In this document: positions 58,548 through 64,000 of the stretch, in pieces
Numbering within the stretch: position 1 is the first letter of the stretch
Layout of the letters: every line of letters begins with the position of its first letter
From: Nicotiana tabacum
Lineage: Eukaryota; Streptophyta; Magnoliopsida; Solanales; Solanaceae
Assembly (NCBI RefSeq): GCF_000715075.1
Contig: NC_134087.1
Coordinates: 157,467,436 to 157,531,435, forward strand
Length of the DNA: 64,000 nt
Direction: 5' to 3'
Position numbers and translations under genes: made by a program
The notes under the pieces: model-generated
What the model was told of the DNA's origin: nothing
Databases searched by the model: none
What the model saw: only the letters and a program-made list of their open reading frames with translations

Positions 58548-58952
58548 TATGATACACAAATGAAGAATCATGACTGAGTGTATGATTACAGTTAGAGCAA
58601 ATAACTCAAAATAATAGAAATAGCCTCACTAGTCTCAATCGAATAAGCACATAGCCTAAACATGATTTCTAACACGATTCACGGCTCATACAATCATACA
58701 AGTAGGGAGAACATGGATGTAACAAGATATAACAGCAAAACAAGTCCGGTCATAGTCTAATAGTTAACTAGAATCATGATTTCCCTGGTGCGTCAACACG
58801 CTCGTCACCTAGCATGTATGTCACCTTAATACATCTCTTATAACACCGTTCCTAGAGTTAAATACCCTCAAATCTAATTTTAGATAAGCTACTTACCTCG
58901 AACAAGTCAAATTCAATACTGAGCAAGGCAAACAATACTCTAGAAATTCCAT
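58548..58952. repeat. Direct duplication, copy 2
   Basis: It starts agatatgatacacaaatgaag and ends ctctagaaattccat, where it meets an (AT)n run. The offset to copy 1 is about 1.0 kb. Confidence 0.85.
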
Positions 58953-58977
58953 ATATATATATATATATATATATATA
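58951..58977. repeat. (AT)n microsatellite at a repeat junction
   Basis: About thirteen AT dinucleotides exactly at the end of the duplicated segment. Confidence 0.9.
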
Positions 58978-60052
58978 TCATGGCTAGAAATTGGACAAAT
59001 AACTTTATTATGATATGGTTTCTGTTTCTATTCATGTCTATATGTTTATCAAGTGAATTGATGAAAGAAACATATGAAACTTGAGATTGGAAGTGAAGAT
59101 TAGCTTAAGTCACTTCTATGGTAGTTTATTGCCATTGAGGGATGTAGTCGGCTAAATATAACTTGGATTTTTACTTGAAGCTGCTGTAGGAGGTAACTAT
59201 ATTGTGTCCTTGCATGAGCTTAAGGTTATCTTGATGTAGATTAAGTTAAATGGATGTAATAGACATGAACTAGAGAATAAAGTTGCTAATTGAGGATAGT
59301 TGGAGTTGCAGATTGTTTTCTTTGTTATGCATATATGGTATAAGGATGAAATTATTGATGAATGGCTTCATTATCATGTCAATGATACTTATAAGTTAAA
59401 GTAAGAAGTTTACAAGGGTTGATATGGGTATACATGTTCCGATAGGAGCTTGTCGCTCGTCGTGAAACAGTTGTGACTTGTTGTTCTTATATGGTGTCTT
59501 GCTATTGATACTTATATATTGCCGAATTGCTCTGGTTGTTGATTTTGGTATATCGTAATCGAGTATGCCCTTTTTATAGGGGAGATGCTTCTGAATATAC
59601 GTCAACAAGCTACTAGCATAAGTTACGGACTTAGCCTTTACTCAACACTGATTTTGAATCTCCTTCAGTTATGGTAGATTGAGTGGAGTTGTTTGAAGAG
59701 TTGCTATGAAGGTATTAAGGACTCAACAAGGTTAAGGTATGTTAAGACTATTCCTTCTTTCCTTTTTGCCTGATCCATATAATACAAGCAAAACACGCAA
59801 CATTCACAAATAATTCTATTCATAAAAGTACTAGGGGTGCCTATGTTTTTGATTCCCTATGTGTCCTATTATTATATCGTCTGTTCGTGGGTCTCAGAAA
59901 ATACGTAAGTTGATAAAGTTTCTTTTATGATATTAACCGAAGGCATACTGATCTTATTAATTTTCGAGAGATCTTATTGACTTACTTACGTATGCATTAT
60001 ATTCATTTATACATGTACATTGACCCATGACCAGATGGCATTATATACAGAT

Positions 60053-60131
<79 letters not shown>

Positions 60132-60934
60132 GTATGAGAAAAATTTACGGTGTTATATACGCATTACCACCTGATCAGTTGGTATACATTGATGATTTCG
60201 CCCATAAAGGCCAAGATGATATGATGGGATGCCTTCAGAGGCTTGATGATGTTATGCGCACATATACCTATGCATGATATGATATTTATACGCATATGCA
60301 TGACATTATAAATGTTTCATGATTCAAAGAGATGTTCATACTTACAGGTTGAGTCCTTTACTCCAAGTTTCTTTCATGTCTTTTATATACTACTTTTCAT
60401 GACTTACATACTCGGTACTTTATTTGTACTGACATCCCTTTGCCTGGGGAAGTTGCGTTTCATTCCTGCAGGTCCCGATAGACAGCTTCAAAGTCCTCCA
60501 AGTAGGCTATTACCTCAGCAGAAGGTGTTGGTGCACTCCACTTGCTCCAGAGTTGCCATTTTGGTCAGTTTTCTTTGGACATGTATTAATTGGTATGGCG
60601 GGGCCCTGTCCTGACCTTTATAATGTTTATGTACTCTTAGAGGCTTTTAGAAAAATTCCATGTATATGGATACTTATATGGATTTATCAGCCTATAGTTT
60701 GAGTTTACAAATGATCATGTCGGTCTTATAGGCTTGTAGGTCATATGTACAAGTTTGTATATCATGTTGGGTCGTCCTATATCGAGTATTCCCTTATGTT
60801 TTGTTCTGGTTATCTCATGATAGCCTTTTCAGCTTATTTACCCATGATAGTACGATAAGAAAGATATGTTGCGTTGGTACTCGGTTGAGTAAGGCACCAG
60901 GTGCCCATTGCGGTCTTTCGATTTGGTTGTGACA
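58978..60934 (+). repeat. Decayed gypsy LTR (element G)
   Basis: It ends ggttgtgaca at 60934, followed by a degenerate primer site. The last 700 bp (from about 60200) resemble the transcript-end part of Solanaceous gypsy LTRs (cgttgcg, ggcaccaggtgccc). The left limit is not defined and may be the AT run. The 100-codon frame at 60312-60614 has no recognised domain. Confidence 0.5.
60050..60129. repeat. Long (AT)n microsatellite
   Basis: Nearly uninterrupted AT dinucleotides for about 75 bases. Confidence 0.95.
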
Positions 60935-63827
60935 AAAGTTGTATCAGAGTAGTCACTCTTTCTTCTTACTGTAGATCGCGTGGTAGAGCTCAATTGTAAG
61001 AATTGAAACTCCTTCTATTTTATTCGTAATACAACGATACCTGCATCGAGAAAGACAGTTGGTAAGAGATTGAATGTGGCTGTGGAAGAGTTGAGTTAGA
61101 GGTACTCGATTTTGCATCATGCTTATGATGAGTAAATATGAGGTCTTTAATAGATATTATGTGTACTAAGAAGTGTAAGCTTCTTCATAAGGAACCTTAA
61201 GGCATGAATATCTATCCACCCATATGGTCAAATGCAATAAGATAATCAGAAGATAGATACAAGTTTAAACAATAAAAGAAGCAACGTGAAGAAAGGCACG
61301 AGGTACCCAGTTAGTGAAGATTATCAGTATTTACAATTCAGACAGAGAAATATAAGCATTTTGAGTTACTATTGACAATAAGAGATTACAATTGGCCACA
61401 CCCATCTCAGTTATGCCCTATGGGAGCTAACATATATAGTTTAAGAGAAGGATGGGATATCAAGATCCAGCTGGGGTTATAGTAACCCAAAATGGTGGAT
61501 GGATTGTTATCATTAGGTATCATTTTCGAATGATAGTCTAAACGTGGTAATAGATCTCCTTGTGAGACACTCAGATGGTGCACTCTAGAATAGAGCAGTT
61601 AGATATGAATACTAGATTGTTCAGAAAGTTCAGAAGATAGGCACTGGAATTCTAGAAGTGATGATAATTTACCTGAGTATGGCTCCCGTACCTAGTCAAG
61701 AGAGAATGTTAGGCGACCCGAAGAGCCAGTAGATAGAGCAAGGGGAGCTAAAAGCAAAAGAATATTTTGTTGAATTTTTCAGAATAAAATGATAGACAAA
61801 AATATTAGCAGGAGAATAAGAAGAGAGTAAATGATGCATTATGAGTAAGATGTGAAAAATGAGTGATAACAGTAAATCAAAATATGACAGGAGGATAGAG
61901 TCTATAGTCAAGTGAAAGGATAGACAAGAAGAGACATGCCTTGAAACAATAAAAGAGTATAAGTCATAAAGTCTTGTCCTCGTTTCGAGAAATAAGTTGG
62001 TGACTCCAACGTGATCATCAGAAGGAAAAGTTAGACCCCTAGAGTAATAGAAATCAGTATGGGTCAATGAACAAAATAAAATGAACATGAATTAGGGACC
62101 GAAGGATTTGATAATTGTCGGCACGTGAGAATTTCAGAGATAGCATTCAAGCAATAATAGAATAAAAAACAAAAGAATGACCTTTAAAGTTCATTCATAA
62201 AGATGCTTCCTTAAAGCAAGAACTGTGAATAGAGCTTAAAGGACTAAGTGTTCCAGTTACACTAGGCGTCACCCTTGTGCATAAGGAATTCAGTTATCCC
62301 TGGTACATAAGGGTTGCCGTAAGGCAATTAAAGGGTCATCGATGATGTGAAAAGACATCAAAGATGAAGAGGTAAAACATCTATAGGTAGATCGTCGTAA
62401 CACTAAATCTTAGTACTCCCCTAAAGAGGAAAAGATGATGTGGTGTGGTATTAAGTCGGAGTTAAGTGGTTCAGGTAACTATCGAATGGTAAAAGAAGAA
62501 TGAGGTAAAAAGGCGAATGAGATAAGGCTGCATTTATTAAGATCCTATAGATATGTTGTGACTCTAGAATATTGTGCAAGCACGACGCTCGGGAGAGGCA
62601 GTAAGAGTTCCCAGCCAGGATGTTATTAATAAAAAGTACGAATGGACACTTGATACATCAGGAGACAGTACGAGAGGTAAGTTAAGACAAAAGACATATA
62701 CCAAGAGAGATTATGCAGAATATAGATATGAGAATAGACCAACGAGTAGTTAGTAATTGATTCAGGAAGAGCCTAGTTATGTCTAGACAAGAGGATATAG
62801 ATAAATCAACAGATTGTGCAAGATAAACGTAGTGAACCCCAACATAGTGAATTCAGTCCCGCAGATATGGCATCATAATCCTTGAGAAATATTCAGATAG
62901 GAGTTGGGGTAGTTAAAGTACCATATAAGTGTTTCAGAAATAAAAAAGAGTGCCACTAGAAAGAAAGTAAAAAAATTCAATTTAGAAGCAACCCTACGAG
63001 CACAAGGGCGCAGAGGTAAGTAACTAGGGATAATTATAGGCGAGCAAGAACATCAAAAATTCTGTCAGGTATATGATGTAATAAGCTCGTAGCTTTACAG
63101 GAGTTAGAGGGTCTCCCCTAAGTACTACAATTAAAGACTAGCTAAAGAAATAAGGAAGAAGGCTTCAACCTAAGCATAGTGACCTAAAGAGAAAATGATC
63201 TTGTAACAACAGTCTCACTACAACATTGTATGCACTCCATAAAAAAGTGGAACCTATCATGGCTAATGAACGGGAAGTAAAAATCAAAAGTGATATTTTA
63301 GATCATATGAGTTACAGGAAGTTCCAGTATTCGTAGGCACTAAGATAAGCCAATCATTCATGCAGCAAGTGTCAAAACGACCAACAAAAGTAATTGCCTA
63401 TATTTAAAGGCAAGTGAGAAGGCACGAAAGGAAATCTATAGTGCTAGCAAGTTAAAGGAAGGGTGCGATTAGTATGAATAGATATTTGTAGGTCGCAAGC
63501 TAAAGTATCATAGAGAGATAAGATTTTAGGTAGATATGAGTAAGGATATGAAAAGATAAGTGAGAAGGTGACAAGAATAAGTAAGGCCTCGGGATTAAGC
63601 TCATCAAAACAAGAGAGCTGATGGTTTCCGTAAGTTATAGAAAGCTCAATATAGCTTGAATCAACTCGGAGGAGTCTAAGACTAGGAGCACTTAGAACAA
63701 ATGGAATGCTGCCTTAGTAGTAGAATAATGGTGTTATTGTAATAGATAAGAGTATGACGTTTAGGCCTTTGATTGAGTAATGATTTAATGAGAAAGGGAT
63801 TTCATGAATTGCACGGGATTAGAATAT
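60935..63827 (+). pseudogene. Heavily decayed gypsy interior (element G)
   Basis: A primer-like ttgtatcagag is at 60939-60949, one mismatch from the iMet site. Most of the region is A/G-rich with stops in all frames. One relic is readable at 63391-63431: VIAY, then RQVRRHER after a stop, the conserved RNase H segment of plant gypsy elements. Nothing else could be assigned with confidence; the 130-codon minus frame at 61696-62088 is judged to be chance. Confidence 0.45.
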
Positions 63828-64000
63828 TGTCATGCCCCGACCTCTGGGAGCGCCACCGGCGCCCAACCGAGATAACCCGACCGAGCAAACCTGTACAATA
63901 CCTTCTGCCCGAACTCACTCATGAATAAAGAAAAGATTTATTTCATTAATTAGACAATTGTGAGGATCATGTAAACAACTCATATTCCTTATTATTAGTT
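63828..64000. repeat. Start of another LTR-type repeat (H), truncated by window end
   Basis: A sharp change from A/G-rich sequence to TGTCATGCCCCGACCTCTGG followed by gcgccaccggcgcccaacc, the terminal style of this LTR superfamily. Only 173 bp are present. Confidence 0.5.

Noticed and set aside
60312..60614. 100-codon plus-strand ORF
   Set aside because: Lies in the end part of a decayed LTR, with no domain or codon bias apparent.
61696..62088. 130-codon minus-strand ORF
   Set aside because: Antisense of an A/G-rich decayed retroelement interior; Leu/Phe/Ser-rich composition follows from that base bias.

Overview
This is plant nuclear DNA from intergenic, repeat-rich chromatin. I see no intact host gene. 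The element families (Tat/Ogre-type Ty3-gypsy with archaeal-type RNase H, Tekay/Del-like Ty3-gypsy with very long AT-rich LTRs, degraded Copia) and the style of the LTRs suggest a eudicot, most likely Solanaceae and perhaps Nicotiana. The taxonomic call is inference from family resemblance; the element boundaries below are read directly from repeats, target-site duplications (TSDs), primer-binding sites and protein motifs.

Positions 1-46028 are one Tat-lineage retrotransposon (element A, minus strand) broken into three pieces by two independent insertions, so 37 kb of the 46 kb is nested DNA. A's pieces are 1-5881 (antisense coiled-coil ORF, integrase, archaeal-type RNase H, RT, C-terminal half of protease), 32414-33642 (N-terminal half of protease and C-terminal half of Gag) and 44496-46028 (N-terminal half of Gag, leader, tRNA-Lys-type primer site and 5' LTR). 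Its 3' LTR lies left of the window. Element B (5882-32408, minus, 26.5 kb, TSD gcgat) sits in A's protease. It is a giant Ogre-type element with two LTRs of about 4.99 kb, an extra ORF1, Gag, protease with a G-patch-like tail, a putative intron before RT, two RNase H domains, integrase, and a 5 kb tandem array between pol and the 3' LTR. Element C (33643-44490, minus, 10.8 kb, TSD ctcga) sits in A's gag. It is a Tekay/Del-like chromovirus with 3.5 kb LTRs and an integrase core mostly deleted. All coding regions carry stops, frameshifts or deletions, so all three appear immobile.

Positions 46029-64000 are AT-rich and made of older debris: a possible Helitron end (46195), an inverted pair of palindrome-rich dispersed repeats (48099-48654 and 49801-50243), a minus-strand Copia gag/LTR remnant (about 50.8-52.5 kb), a short plus-strand LTR with primer site (52550-53206), a perfect solo LTR with TSD gtaaa (53213-56317) that carries an array of CACGTG motifs, an LTR with an internal 0.4 kb duplication (56336-58952), a strongly decayed plus-strand gypsy LTR and interior (58978-63827) and the first 173 bp of a further LTR (63828-64000).

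The most notable items are the hierarchical satellite inside B (62-bp monomers, 681-bp 11-mers, an alternating 1361-bp super-unit), a mitochondrial small-subunit rRNA-like fragment inserted in B's gag-protease region, the spliced-looking antisense ORF of A, and the CACGTG array in the solo LTR. They are variations on known retroelement biology; I found no convincing evidence of a wholly new system.
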